Source: Haliclystus octoradiatus
Lineage: Eukaryota > Cnidaria > Staurozoa > Stauromedusae > Haliclystidae
NCBI GenBank assembly: GCA_916610825.1
Contig: OU744451.1
Coordinates: forward strand, 5,917,345-5,981,344
Length of the DNA: 64,000 nucleotides
Reading direction: 5' to 3'
A program made the position numbers and the translations under genes. Position 1 is the stretch's first letter; each line of letters begins with the position of its first letter. The notes beneath the pieces are model-generated. The model worked only from the letters and a program-made list of their open reading frames with translations. It was not told the origin of the DNA and ran no database searches. Positions 24,001 through 30,606 of the stretch are shown piece by piece.

Positions 24001-27000
24001 TTAGTTCGTTCCCAATACCCAATGGGAGTTGTGATAGATGCGCCTGATGGGAAAGATGGTTTGGTACGCCAAGTTAAAATCAAAACTGCAACTGGTCAGC
24101 TAGTGCGTCCGCTGACGAAGATATGTCTCTTGGAGGGACAACCCTGTAAATAAAGACAGTAGCTTGTCGCAATATTTAACCCTGTTGGTTAAATTAATAA
24201 TTAATTTCCAAGAAATAATTTTTTATAGTACGCTACATTGATAAAATAATTGTTACTTTTCAGTTTGTAAATTAGTTTAAATACGTTTAATATGAAAGAC
24301 CAAGATATTTCATGGTGGGGAGTGTAGAAACTAATTTACCATATTTGTTGTCATGGTAACTTGTTAATTCACATTGTCTTTGTCATCACCATAGTAACAT
24401 TAATATTGTCATACGGTCATACAGCACATGTCAAACTGTTTCACATTCACTGTCATAGTTCCTGTCATGTTGTCAATTCACTAATGGTTATTTGTCTGTT
24501 GCCCTAATTTAGTGTTATATTGAGTGTTTGTATTGTGATTGGTCAACTTGTAATCATTGCTGTGTTTTAACTAATCTTGTGCTACACTTCCCATCCACTG
24601 TTCGTCTTGGGGCCACATAGTACGGTCGTAATAGATTGTTATTAAAATTATACGCTGTAGTTTTCTCTTGGCCTACTTCTTGTCTTGTTGTTCTTGCGGT
24701 CTCAAGCGGACAGTCAAATACAGTTACAGTCCTCTGAAGTCAACGTTAGGCTTTGGAAAGCAAAGCAATTATCTCAATAACAACCTGTATATAACAGACA
24801 TCTAGGATATGTACAGAAATTGACCGCTATATGCAGGTGACCTCTCTATACAGGGTGGATTCAATAGAAAATTCTGAAAATGGTAAAGTGACCAATATAG
24901 ACAGGTGGATGCTTCATAGAGGTGGCGGTTAAAGCAAGTAAGTAAATATATATCTTGTAAGCAAAAAAAGAGATTTTGATATAATAATTTTTTAATAGAA
25001 TCCAAACTTGACCCATTTAATGATCAAAAGTCTTAGGGACTTAGCAAAGCGGAGATCTACTGGTGGCTTACCTTTCCTATCAATTCCCATGAACCTGATT
25101 TGCCATTTTTCTGTTGAAATAATTCAACTTTATACTGTCGGATGAGTAAAAGATCTCTGACAAATTTCTCAAAATTTATTTTACTCAAACAAACATATGG
25201 TCTTTGTGTTTTGCCTGTAAGTAAAAACACAACACTATAGTATTTCAAACAAGGAAAGCCTCGTGTCCTTCTCTGATAATGAACTCATAACCTTTCGACA
25301 TAGAATAAAAAATTGCACAACTTTTCTGGAGGACAATACAGTGCAAGAAGATTTTGGAACAACTTCTAAAAGCTTGTTATCATGATATTTTATGTCAAGA
25401 ATTCATTTTAAAATTGATATCAATGTGTTATTAAGTAGCCAGGAGTCACATATCAAACAATTTAGTAGATGTTAACATCTGTGTACCGTGTTTTCAAGTT
25501 TGGAAAGGATATTATCAGGTGCGTAAATTAAAATCAAACTTCTTAACTTTTTCAATCTCGGGTAACATGTGGACGGAAATAAATTTGAAAACTGATGAAG
25601 GTACTGCCTTTTATTTGAATTGCAGAAACAATGACAGATAAGTAACAAAAAAGTTTTCATTAAAATTTCAATTGTCAATTAGATGACTGATGAGTTCCAC
25701 TATTCATTTAATAACGGATCAATAATTAATTGGAACATGTTTTAAATGTTTATAAATAAAGAAATAATACTGACCGTAATGCTTGAGGGTACTCGATGCC
25801 TTATAAAATTCTTTTGCAGCAAAAGCTGCATCGTCATCATGAACAGTGAAAAAATCCTAAAACCAAATAAACCAAAATATGAGAATACCGAATAGTTCAG
25901 CGGCAAAAGGATATCCACAGGATTACAGTATAACAGACAGCTATGAGATGTAGAGAAATTGACTGTTAATATATGCAGGTGAACCTTTTTATACAGAGTT
26001 GATTCAATAGAAAATATTAATTTAGACATTGTATGAGGGACTGTTATAAACAGGTGACCGCTGCATAAAGGTGACTGTTGCAAAAGGTTTGACTGTATAG
26101 TGAAACCTGTATATAATTGCCAGCTATAATAATCTGAATAAATTGACCACTATAGGCAGGTGGCCTTTATATACAGGGTTGATTCAATAAAAAATATTAT
26201 AGACATTGCAAGAGTGACCATTATAGACAGGTGACCATTGTACAAAAGTGGATGTTGTAATTAAGGTTTGAAGGTACACTGCAATTCATTTTGATAACGA
26301 TAATACTTTTCTGCTATATCTGCAAAATGTTTTTATCGTTAAAATCTAAGCTCAAACGAGTAATCCTTTAGATATAAATATAATGAAGTTAAAAAACACA
26401 ATAGTAATAAATCCTATAAATCTAATTATTACTTACTCCTCTGTCAAATATTCTAATTAGTGTTTTTGGTTTCTGAAATATAGAGAAATAAAACAGTTAT
26501 ATATAGTAGATAAAAGTAATTAAGTATAGCAGGTTAAATAATTGAGATAGTATCGCCCTACCGATGGCACCCGTGCCCCTCTTCTATTTCTAGACGAGTG
26601 GCTCTTTTTGCTTAGAGCAACGATAGATGCTCTTTACTGATCTCAGTCGCGACAATGCAGATCAATTTCAACAGATTTCATGGCAGATGGCTTCAGTCGT
26701 CAATGCACAACGATGAACGACAAATTAATTAAATCAATCTACTCACAATACAATTCCCTGTTAACCACTCTATCAGTCATCAGACGATGGCGCTCATTTG
26801 ATGTTTTTGATAAAATCAATGCTGAGTTTTACCTTCGGGGCATTTGAGCCACAGTCGACCAGATATGATCAGATCTGAAGCTCAGTTGCTCTGCCATCTG
26901 AGGTAACCCCCATAAGTATGCATATATACAGGGTCCGGAAAAAGTAGGAATCCTGGAATCCTAGATTCCAGAAGGTTAGAGCAAATTCAGAAGAAAATTG

Positions 27001-29086
27001 ATATTTTTAATGATTTATTGGTCAAACATCAACAAACAAATTCATAAGAAATTGTTTAAATGCCTCTAGGATTCCAGAAGGCTGGACATTTCATCGGACC
27101 CTGTATATGTTTATATACCCTCATGCTGCTATACCATCATATATATATATATATACCCCAAATAGAGTATAGAGCTGCAAGGGTAATCACTAAAATCCAA
27201 TAAAACAAAATACCTCTGATAGTGACTTCAAAAACCTTGAAAAGTCATCACTGCCAGAATTATCTAAGAAATAATTATATCAAAGAGGTGATATTAGCTA
27301 TTATAAAATGATCAACAACTCAATACCTAAAACAAAGCAATTAAATTTGCAGGCTACTAGACCATCATGGTGACCATCATGGTATTGATATCTGTAGGAT
27401 TTAGTTATGATATTGTTTATGGTAACACGTCTTCCTGGTCTCAGTTGTAGCCTATATCTGTGTGAAGTTTTGTAGTGACGATGTTTTGAATATGTGATGT
27501 CATGTAATATTTTAGGTATTATGCATGTTTCTTACGGGGTCGGCATGGAGGAAACAGAAAACATGCAAGTAATTTCAAAATATAAACACGTCTTTATTCG
27601 ACGACGATCAACAGGCAAGAGGGCGAAACAACAGGCACTCAAAATACATATAACAGTTACTAATCACATGACAATACGAAGCACCAATCACAACACATTA
27701 CTAATTATCACATGGCATCACATTGCACTCAAACAATACAATCACGTGAACAACAAGTAGATATGATACCTAAAATACTACATGACATCACATATTCAAA
27801 ACATCGTCACTACAACACTTCACACAGATATACAACTGAGACCAGGAAGACGTGTTACCATAAACAATATCATAACTAAATCCTACACGCCCCCCTGATT
27901 TCAAGATCACATATTACTACAATATCTAGTGATGGTCTTTGAAAAATCTCCACATATCAACCATTTAACATATGCTTTTATATACGCACTTTGCTCACAT
28001 TCTGTGTAATGGGACTTTACCCTGTTTCCATGCGGTAAGTAAATTTACATATGCAATATACAACTATGAGATCAGGGTTGAGGATTGTCTACAAATAGAT
28101 TTTGTGTAAAAGGGGTAACGACGATATACGGACTGGCAGCAAAACCAACCTCGGCAGGAAACAGCTGAATACGATAAGGACCGGTTGAGACTGGTTCAGA
28201 CCTCGTGATTGTCAAGGTGACAAGGTGTGATCGAATAAGGGCATAGAGATAGTGCAAGGGGAAGAAGTTCACATTTATTAGATCGATTTTGAGAATAGCC
28301 TATCGGTTATATTTCGGGCAACAAACAGCCTAATATTCGGTGGTCGTTGATACGTGGTTACATTCAAGCCACAGCGCCACGGCATTATTTTTCCCTCCCT
28401 TCCACCCACATTCTATAGAGATTTAATGCGGTAAATATCTAGGAATTTTCACTGGCTTAGCAATGCAACTGGTGCTTGTTTGGTGGGGGTGACAGCTTAG
28501 GTCCTATTGATTAAGGGTCAAAACAAATGAAGACCACCATCCAATCACCGATGCCAAACAATACACATGTAGACAAGACGACATTTTGGACGACTGATTT
28601 TCGGCGTTGAACCTCGGCCCGCAGGGTATAAAGACGTGTTTTAGCTAATATGAAGGCTTGTAAAATTTGCTTAGTTTTTAAAGAAAATGGTATGAAAGTT
28701 GATTAAGTCAGCGAGTCGGTGAGTTTACTTTCTCGCCCATCCTGGTGCATGGCCTTCAAATTGGTCAGTTGAAACATATGGTTGAAATAAGTAGGCCTAG
28801 GCCTAAAGTAAATGATAAATCCATCTTCTTAAGTTGTAACAACTCTAATTCCAAGACTAACTATTACCTCAGTAATGATAAAACAGATTCCTATAAGCAT
28901 GCCTAAAATTTCCTAAATATTTGTCTAGAATCGGGTACAAATAAATGTACACAACAGTGTAATGGTAAACTGTAATGTTAGTTAATGTTTAGCGACAATT
29001 AGCGTCAATCCGCCCACCACCGCCGTCTGGTTGGCACTTAAAAACATACCTAATGTGAGCTGTTCCATAGGTTGAACAGACGCCAT
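1..29086 (-). CDS. MSH2: MSH2, DNA mismatch repair protein (5' part; ATPase exons lie outside the window)
   Basis: MSH2 pairs with MSH6 or MSH3 in the nucleus to recognise mismatches and loops. Exons in coding order: 29050-29086, 27214-27263, 26437-26472, 25775-25856, 25072-25214, 16158-16271, 15987-16073, 15314-15437, 14262-14339, 13677-13735, 9998-10118, 7729-7790, 5865-5939, 5062-5178, 3519-3689, 2210-2299, 1797-1968, 1214-1277, 681-742, 1-47 (partial). All have AG/GT borders and compatible phases, giving about 597 codons. The protein starts [12 protein letters not shown]. Family-specific stretches include [20 protein letters not shown] (mismatch-binding domain), [15 protein letters not shown] (connector), [13 protein letters not shown] (core), [11 protein letters not shown] (clamp) and APIPYVRP just before the ATPase. 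The Walker A exon is beyond base 1. About 35 residues expected between 9998 and 7790 (the conserved LLNKCKTPQG-type segment) were not found; both flanking junctions are phase 1, so skipping stays in frame. The region matching human exon 1 is split into four small exons. Confidence 0.95.
441..505 (+). other. tRNA-like remnant or SINE head
   Basis: GGATCGGTAGTTCAGTGGTAG resembles a tRNA 5' half with box A, but box B and the acceptor pairing are degenerate. It lies in the last MSH2 intron of the window. Not a functional tRNA. Confidence 0.3.
2066..2201. mobile_element. MITE with CAGAGCCATCTAT ends beside an MSH2 splice site
   Basis: Inverted ends CAGAGCCATCTAT surround about 110 bases. The same end, with AAGAGTTGGGACAC further in, recurs at 63830 to the window end. 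On the minus strand the element begins only 8 bases into the intron, after the donor of MSH2 exon 2210-2299, yet leaves the GTATGA donor intact. Superfamily unknown. Confidence 0.55.
2300..3518. other. MSH2 intron outside the SINE
   Basis: Besides the SINE it has a short (AATAG)n run near 2407 and an (ATG)n run near 3196-3213. No exon or RNA gene seen. Confidence 0.5.
2609..2830 (+). mobile_element. tRNA-derived SINE (copy 1)
   Basis: The head has tRNA boxes (TTGGTGTAGTGGCTAGGG and GGTTCAATCC). The body contains GCGTCAGGAAGGGCATCCGG, which resembles the conserved V-domain of HE1/DANA-type SINEs. It ends in an A-rich AAT-type tail. A near-identical copy lies inverted at 6813-7039. Confidence 0.85.
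4166..4202 (-). ncRNA. Hammerhead ribozyme core, Penelope-like-element type
   Basis: The minus strand reads CTGATGA, then stem II GTCCC-TTGGCA-GGGAC, then GAA, then ACACGTGTC. That is the full conserved hammerhead core with a perfect 5-bp stem II and a 4-bp stem III (ACAC/GTGT) with no loop; cleavage would follow the C at 4167. Loopless short stem III is known from hammerheads of Penelope-like elements and related retroelements, which act as dimers. Stem I is poor: TGACTAG after the site pairs only partly with AGATCT before CTGATGA, so this copy may be decayed. Neighbouring sequence up to about 4330 is probably part of the same element remnant; no reverse transcriptase was seen. Confidence 0.6.
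4703..4774 (-). tRNA. tRNA-Pro (anticodon TGG)
   Basis: 72-bp cloverleaf on the minus strand. The acceptor stem GGCTCAG pairs with CTGAGCC. Box A lies in TGGTCTAAAGGTATGA and box B is GGTTCGATTCC. The anticodon stem CTCGC/GCGAG holds the loop TTTGGGT, giving anticodon TGG. A T5 polymerase III terminator follows within a few bases (plus-strand AAAAA at 4693-4697). It sits in an MSH2 intron, on the same strand as MSH2. Intact pairing argues for a real gene rather than a SINE head. Confidence 0.93.
5179..5864. other. MSH2 intron, nothing clear
   Basis: AT-rich intron. A short stretch near 5263 (ACCCTGGTAGGGTCCAACA) resembles one end of the hAT-type MITE family seen at 26929 and 60518. The minus-strand open frame 5442-5693 has no recognisable feature. 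Confidence 0.4.
6813..7039 (-). mobile_element. tRNA-derived SINE (copy 2, full length)
   Basis: Inverted relative to copy 1 and nearly identical: tRNA-like head, GTCAGGAAGGGCATCCGG core, the CACCCCGGTGAAAAAAAGCT segment, and an 18-base A tail (T run at 6813-6830). Lies in the MSH2 intron before exon 5865-5939. Confidence 0.85.
7073..7686. mobile_element. MITE, CAGTGAAACCTG family, long member
   Basis: Inverted ends CAGTGAAACCTGTTTATAAC and CAGTGAAACCTGCTATACCA, each flanked by TA (7071-7072 and 7687-7688). No coding capacity. It ends about 40 bases from MSH2 exon 7729-7790. CAGT ends with TA flanks fit a pogo/Tc1-like origin. Confidence 0.7.
7875..8040 (+). mobile_element. tRNA-derived SINE (copy 3, diverged)
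   Basis: The head GGCCTTGGTGCAGTGGTTAA, box B GGTTCAATCC, core GACGTCAGGAAGTGCATCCG and end CCACCCCGGTGAAAA match copies 1 and 2 with more differences. Confidence 0.75.
8225..8470. repeat. Dispersed repeat shared with 26545-26900
   Basis: Segments such as TCTTCTATTTCCAGAGGAGT and GTAGATCAATTTCAACAGA recur, slightly changed and in the same order, at 26545-26900. Both copies are in MSH2 introns. No termini or coding sequence identified. Confidence 0.6.
8688..9356. mobile_element. Non-autonomous TIR transposon, GACYGAGCGCCACATA ends
   Basis: Inverted repeats of roughly 60 bases (GACTGAGCGCCACATA on the left, GACCGAGCGCCACATA on the right) flanked by TA (8686-8687 and 9357-9358). Total 669 bp, no ORF. 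It lies in the MSH2 intron from which an expected exon is missing. Confidence 0.75.
9793..9945. repeat. GAACTGTTCATGAAC-type palindromic repeat fragment
   Basis: Runs of GAACTGTTCACAAACAGTTC with TTAAATGGCC match the palindromic family best preserved at 31987-32160. The copy is decayed. It ends about 50 bases from MSH2 exon 9998-10118. Confidence 0.5.
10151..13512 (+). mobile_element. DNA transposon with Mutator-like transposase, CAGTG ends and TA flanks
   Basis: A 3.36 kb unit in the MSH2 intron between exons 13677-13735 and 9998-10118. The left end is CAGTGT followed by ATTAATACCCC; the right end, read inverted, is CAGTGT followed by CTTAATATCAC. The terminal 20 bases match imperfectly, and both ends abut TA, which could be a 2-bp target duplication. 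No matching 8-11 bp duplication was seen. It encloses the intact ORF 10998-12740. Its right subterminal sequence (GACCCGCTTATTATCACGAT) recurs in the 1 kb element at 58030-59081. Whether the ORF belongs to these ends or is a nested unit is an inference from their nesting. Confidence 0.65.
10998..12740 (+). CDS. Mutator-like (PF20700-type) transposase
   Basis: Intact 580-residue ORF in one exon. It carries the hallmarks of the metazoan Mutator-like transposase family: the N-terminus [17 protein letters not shown]; a CxxC/CxC cluster at 101-128; [10 protein letters not shown] (first acidic residue D223); a C/H-rich insert CNQC...[13 protein letters not shown] at 260-289; [10 protein letters not shown] (D314/D316); [23 protein letters not shown]; and NESFHNVIW (E477) followed by PKE. 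The C-terminus is lysine/arginine-rich (KKKRRKRQ), a possible nuclear signal. The DDE assignment is by family pattern. It is antisense to MSH2. The absence of stops suggests recent activity or selection. Confidence 0.88.
   Translation: MPRIKTKARKFHGNRHTLPADIRPTVSASECSESITTTTESTAVIDISTASTSTASISNVIQSASSSKLSLLPETEILTMPNGNRIISVVNIIKFVENLCCNTCHGKLVFSEETIHGQASLSTFSCLCDEKKMLESTPRSGDKKHYQTNDRLQIAAYDVGLHYAKTKKFCATLNLPPLVSGPTWNKNLKRIVESTIKESKKSMVKAAKEIELKEGKEVTVSCDGTWQRRGFSSKNGVITVATVNGLSSKLIDYEVLSKYCNQCSRDTKKPAAADHSCTKNHEGSSGAMETVGVDHIFRRSEKNYGLKYTGYLGDGDSKGFGNLADANPPIYKDFEISKLECVGHIQKRMGRKLMTLVTECKKKKYLLPNGKFSKGIGGKGKLTKKVLLRIQGHYGAAIRKNVGDEEGMRKAVWAIYHHKAGSHSKCLEWCPVKSGKVKDVPVLPAFVIEEMKPVFTALTATELLSKCTHGGTQNVNESFHNVIWSLCPKEIFVGKVRLDLAVASAVIQYNDGLSPKVSILEDLGILENYYTINFYRAADLKRVKDSNVTDDQKKKRRKRQLNVSASKDDSYAPGLNADDD
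14718..14894. mobile_element. MITE, CAGTGAAACCTG family, short member
   Basis: 177 bp with ends CAGTGAAACCTGTATATAAC and CAGTCAAACCTGTTATAA, TA on both sides (14716-14717 and 14895-14896). The interior has the repeated module GACCACTATRGACAGGT. In an MSH2 intron. Confidence 0.8.
16325..16465. repeat. CATGAAAATGCCATGAAAG dispersed repeat
   Basis: Carries CCATGAAAATGCCATGAAAG, then CACCATGAAAATGTAAA, then again CCATGAAAATGCCATGAAAA. The same order is found at 51465-51640 and 62628-62800. Family not recognised. Confidence 0.6.
16727..17249. repeat. Tandem duplication copy 1 (LTR-like segment plus MITE)
   Basis: About 520 bases: an LTR-like part (TATAAATGG after a duplicated 40-bp block near 16809-16886, then TCTAATAAA) followed by a MITE of the GTGAAACCTGTATATAA family and a tail ending TAATTTTTCAATAG. 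The whole order is repeated directly downstream, where BEL/Pao splits it. Confidence 0.65.
17514..17973 (+). repeat. 5' LTR of the BEL/Pao element
   Basis: 460-bp direct repeat matching 24323-24782 with no difference seen by eye. It begins TG and ends CA, preceded by target duplication ACCTG. Confidence 0.93.
18700..24153 (+). CDS. BEL/Pao Gag-Pol polyprotein
   Basis: Single uninterrupted frame of about 1817 residues from the ATG at 18700; the frame is open a little further upstream, but only with a TTG start. In order: a Gag-like region with the LPTFSG-type segment of DUF1759; zinc knuckles ([13 protein letters not shown] near residue 396 and [14 protein letters not shown] near 428); an aspartic protease with LLDTGS (D about 510); reverse transcriptase with YVDD near 917; RNase H ([12 protein letters not shown] about 1099); an HHCC integrase zinc-binding region; an integrase core with catalytic D about 1525, D about 1587 and E about 1637; and a DUF5641-like C-terminus. 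Between RNase H and integrase lie three copies of the octapeptide NVKNVVVS (about 1337-1360). No stop or frameshift is seen, so it may be functional. No envelope ORF follows. Confidence 0.95.
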   Translation: MSKSKAKAEMYSVSSDDFLREANEFDHAIAQAARNVSKVNSATRKYMITRLERLFSSLTNATYSLAHESPTDISVEISEQYIHREALFYQTIDLLHSVTPESPGLTSSFVNQARQYSDSDEMRNKSAVPRNPSNLPSVSKQTPSSRKIKRHHVNKGGAPLDQTNVLTTNKSESILASIADALSAMQIKLPTFSGIAIQYQDFISSFKAQVDSRHTLSSATKFHHLVSHLSQNALSSVNSLPRDDEGYATALSTLDKLYGNSHKIARAHLDLLCIDEPVSYKFPLEVERLYHQLLAASSTFDRLKYNNDVNSTSTLLKIIDRLPEHAQYRWRKLNNSQKTLATFHDLVLFMEKETDFVNDPVWSRLSHKATVHPSKNISSINVTTNQNSSSSNNPFCVFCDQNHKSRNCPNTGLSQDEIIKTLKDNQLCFRCFSPGHFSQRCFSRTICSICNRRHHTFLHKNAPTFVQTAPAAVTNTIHTSLADSAKVLLPVVVLDVIGPNGSTQVNALLDTGSQFTLINASICQKLGIEGHVDTLNFNTVSNTKTVQQCERVTVPVKSLTKNCFRLTNVASVKGLFLPYISNIPPSIKSLPHIAEHVSNFAQGRLDMLIGADHSDLILPTETINGSSTKEPIVIKTPLGCSLLGGESSCKNLSSSGGINVIANNLETPTLQSFWNAGDLSEEYFGLDKPYSQDDLFAIQNLKSSLKVVEGHFQADLLWKKDFTGLQNNEIVAKKRLSSLVRKFEFDPKFKEDYCKVMQGYINDGCAALVQDPSLSSRYTHYLPHFAVFHPRKPDKLRIVFDAACKFRQQSLNDHLLSGPDLLNSLVGCLLRFRENRFCVLSDIKGMFHCIKVTPEHTDAFRFLWFLDNDFSKPAVFKMLVHVFGAISSPTVANEALRSIANFVEDPNIKAAIRDNFYVDDFLYSSDDLLIMNEVVSKLYVLLQNFGFVLTKWITNAPSVLKHIPDVDKSATQVKLDLGEDASQRTLGVVWDIKQDILQFELPSKLEVTDTKRGILSLISSMFSPDGFLSPIYLVPKLIMRSLWALKIDWDEPLPPDQASEWKEWLDGLASLSKVSYPRCLKGPDVLSSHSSVSIHTFCDASQDGIGVVSYVRVDRKLERGEGKINVDSGVFCRFLFARSRCAPIKSVTIPRLELHAATLAVRTINQIKPELRMKVDKFHFWSDSMTTLAYIRNSSRRFPVYVANRISEISSSTFPDQWHHCPGKLNPADIASRGIMPLAFKESMWTEGPDFLKLDESLWPSLPSKTIDKAEIEQLSNAVTNIVSIDSDNPIASLICKTRSFFKLICIVARVLMFISNCKNSVKTNNLSNNSYNLRNRNVKNVVVSNVKNVVVSNVKNVVVSNVDVLTDNLLLESKSVVVKCEQLKAYPKEISALKNKSKIPVNSKILLLNPFLDDRGIIRVGGRLENSNLPYDVKHPILIPKQSFLVNSIVEDAHLSLKHTGVMCIVNFIRQHFWIPSLTSKVKQRAHACIPCQKLHGRRMEQFMAPLPHDRLIQTFPFDVTGVDYFGPFYVKVLRSTVKYWGCIFTCMSIRAVHLETSSSLDTDRFICVLRRFLARRGKPSKIISDNGTNFVGAETELKVAISNWDQNRVSQFLLSSGITWKFNPAGAPHHGGAWERLIRSVKHCLKTVLGNRSYDLETLQTLLTEVEAVLNCRPLTVLSNDPLDLDPLTPNHLLLLRNGVSQPPGTFDDSDMILRKRWRKSQALADSFWTKWSQEYVTLLQARQKWKTSKPNIQVGDLVLVMDDNLVRSQYPMGVVIDAPDGKDGLVRQVKIKTATGQLVRPLTKICLLEGQPCK
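24323..24782 (+). repeat. 3' LTR of the BEL/Pao element
   Basis: 460-bp direct repeat matching 17514-17973, preceded by a G-rich purine tract and followed by target duplication ACCTG. Confidence 0.93.
25925..26275. mobile_element. Two adjoining MITEs of the CAGTGAAACCTG family
   Basis: Head-to-tail copies meet near 26096 (TTTGACTGTATAGTGAAACC). Each contains the modules TTGATTCAATAGAAAATA and CAGGTGACC. They lie between MSH2 exons 26437-26472 and 25775-25856. Confidence 0.65.
26545..26900. repeat. Dispersed repeat, second copy
   Basis: Matches 8225-8470 in order and much of its sequence (GCAGATCAATTTCAACAGA, ATCTCAGTCGCGAC). No ends or ORF. Confidence 0.55.
26929..27103. mobile_element. hAT-type MITE, CAGGGTCCG ends
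   Basis: 175 bp with ends CAGGGTCCGGAAAAAGTAGG and CAGGGTCCGATGAAATG. Related copies lie at 53543-53660 and 60518-60676. The latter has a perfect 8-bp duplication, which assigns the family to hAT. This copy lacks a clean duplication. Confidence 0.75.
27393..27887. mobile_element. Foldback unit with about 125-bp inverted arms
   Basis: Arms 27393-27520 and 27762-27887 are nearly identical inverted copies beginning TGTAGGATTTAGTTATG; a 3-5 base difference lies about 55 bases in. The 240-bp centre has a short open frame with no known domain. A G-rich tract (GGGGGGCG on the minus strand) precedes the right arm, recalling a polypurine tract before an LTR. It is either a foldback transposon or an inverted pair of solo LTRs. 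No target duplication seen. Confidence 0.7.
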
Positions 29087-30606
29087 ATTGCAAACAAATG
29101 ACCGGTATATCTTTTAATTTACCAGAATAGGTCAACAAAGTTATATTAGAATTTTTAGCTCAAATAATATAATAACAACTAACGAATAGAGTGTAATGAA
29201 ATTGGACTAATCAATCTGCCATCTTGAATCCTCAGCTCCATGTGTTTCGAACTGGCGCGAAATTAACAAATCTCGCATTCGACAATCTCAAGATGTTGTT
29301 GTTGTTAATTTGTCAAACATATGTTGACCGGTATATACAGGTAAGAGTTAACTTCCATTTCTTACATATATTCTCAAATTACAATAATATATTAAAAATA
29401 ACTAAACGATATTAGGACTGAGATATTACTTATTAAATCTTTCAAAATTTCTTTGTCCAATTCTGATTTGAAGGACAGTAATGTATTAGATGTTACCATC
29501 CTCTCTGGTAAGTTGTACCACCCTGGATTTACTCAATTGATAATTTGGTATTTGCTAGCATTTAGCTTACCAGATAAGTTTGTCGGTTGTAGCTTCGAAC
29601 ATCAATATATGTTTCAGGTAGGCTAGCTTTCATAACAATCTGTCATTGACGCATGACTATTCAAATGCACACCACCCCCCAAGTAAAGCACATGGATGTA
29701 CTTCCTGTACATGGGGTGCCGTTTTGAGAATGCTTGCATCATAAAAGTTCTGCCTTTGCTGCAAATGAGACCTCAGAAATTGCAAAAATGTATCACAATG
29801 CTTCCATTTTTTTAATTTAAAATGACATTTGGAATCTACTATCAGCAGCAAATCTACAATATTAGCAGTAGCATAGTTGTCCCATAGAGAAAATCTGCCT
29901 ATCATATGGACATTTTGACGGTCAGATAGTTATTGGAAATAGTCTAGAATCATGCACCATAATATACTAGTATCGAAAAATATTTTGAAATGTGCACTGA
30001 GACTATTCCAAGGCTCTTTTAATTTCTATCTTAGTTTTAACAATAGGAGCCTTAAACTATCTAAAAATATTTTTTCACTCAAATTAGTTCAGAATATGAA
30101 TTTAATTTAATTTAAAGATTTACATTTAAAATGCTAGGCCTATTCTTTTTCAAGTTATGATTGATTCAAATGACTAAAAAAAAGTCGGTACACCGAGTTT
30201 GATAGAAGGAAACAAAAACATTCTTATGACTGCAAATTTGAGATCGAAAAGAAAACATATGAGCACAACAACAATGTTACAACAATATGAAAGTGATCAT
30301 TATAACGAAAATCGGCCAAGATCAACCAAACACCTACGTAGCCGTTATCTTAAACCTACTTTTGAGATAACAGCTGGCACTGCTTTTTATGCTACACTTT
30401 ATTGAATTTCTGGATCTACATAGATTAAGAACTTGACTATGACTTCGCTGACACCATAAATAACACAAGTTAAGACATGTTTACCGTACCACTACAATCT
30501 ATTTTCTTATTTTGAGATTTATGGTGACCAAGGGCAGGGAATAAATTAAAATGTCCAAAAATTATATTTAATTGGTTCTACAATTGCATGATTTATATCG
30601 TCTGAT
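29087..30606. other. Intergenic: MSH2 upstream region and YARS1 3' flank
   Basis: About 1.5 kb separates the MSH2 start codon from the YARS1 stop codon; both genes are on the minus strand. The MSH2 promoter should lie at the low-coordinate end, just above 29086. The YARS1 3' UTR occupies the high-coordinate end. Short open frames here (for example plus-strand 30199-30405) show no recognisable domain or codon signal and are not called. No transposon was identified. Confidence 0.6.
30398..30403 (-). promoter_or_regulatory. Candidate poly(A) signal of YARS1
   Basis: The minus strand reads AATAAA 204 bases past the YARS1 stop codon. The position suits a 3' UTR end, but the hexamer is common by chance in AT-rich DNA. 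Confidence 0.4.

Larger units (their letters stand above)
17514..24782 (+). mobile_element. Full-length BEL/Pao LTR retrotransposon inside an MSH2 intron
   Basis: Two direct LTRs of 460 bases (17514-17973 and 24323-24782) look identical by eye, start TGTAGAAACT and end CAATAACA. They flank one long open reading frame of BEL/Pao type. A purine-rich tract (GGTGGGGAG) directly precedes the 3' LTR. The element is bordered by the 5-bp duplication ACCTG at 17509-17513 and 24783-24787. It interrupts a MITE of the GTGAAACCTGTATATAAC family and lies antisense to MSH2, in the intron between exons 25072-25214 and 16158-16271. Matching LTRs and an intact ORF point to a recent, possibly active insertion. 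The primer-binding site would start near TGGTCCGTCTTTGG; its tRNA was not identified. Confidence 0.95.
17250..24999. repeat. Tandem duplication copy 2, split by BEL/Pao
   Basis: The LTR-like part runs 17255-17500 (TATAAATAG, TCTAATAAA). The MITE starts at 17504, is broken by BEL/Pao at 17513, and resumes at 24788, ending near 24999 with TAATTTTTTAATAG. Excising BEL plus one ACCTG restores the same order as copy 1. Confidence 0.65.

Noticed and set aside
27494..27760. 88-residue open frame in the foldback centre
   Set aside because: No domain, low-complexity composition, overlaps an inverted arm.
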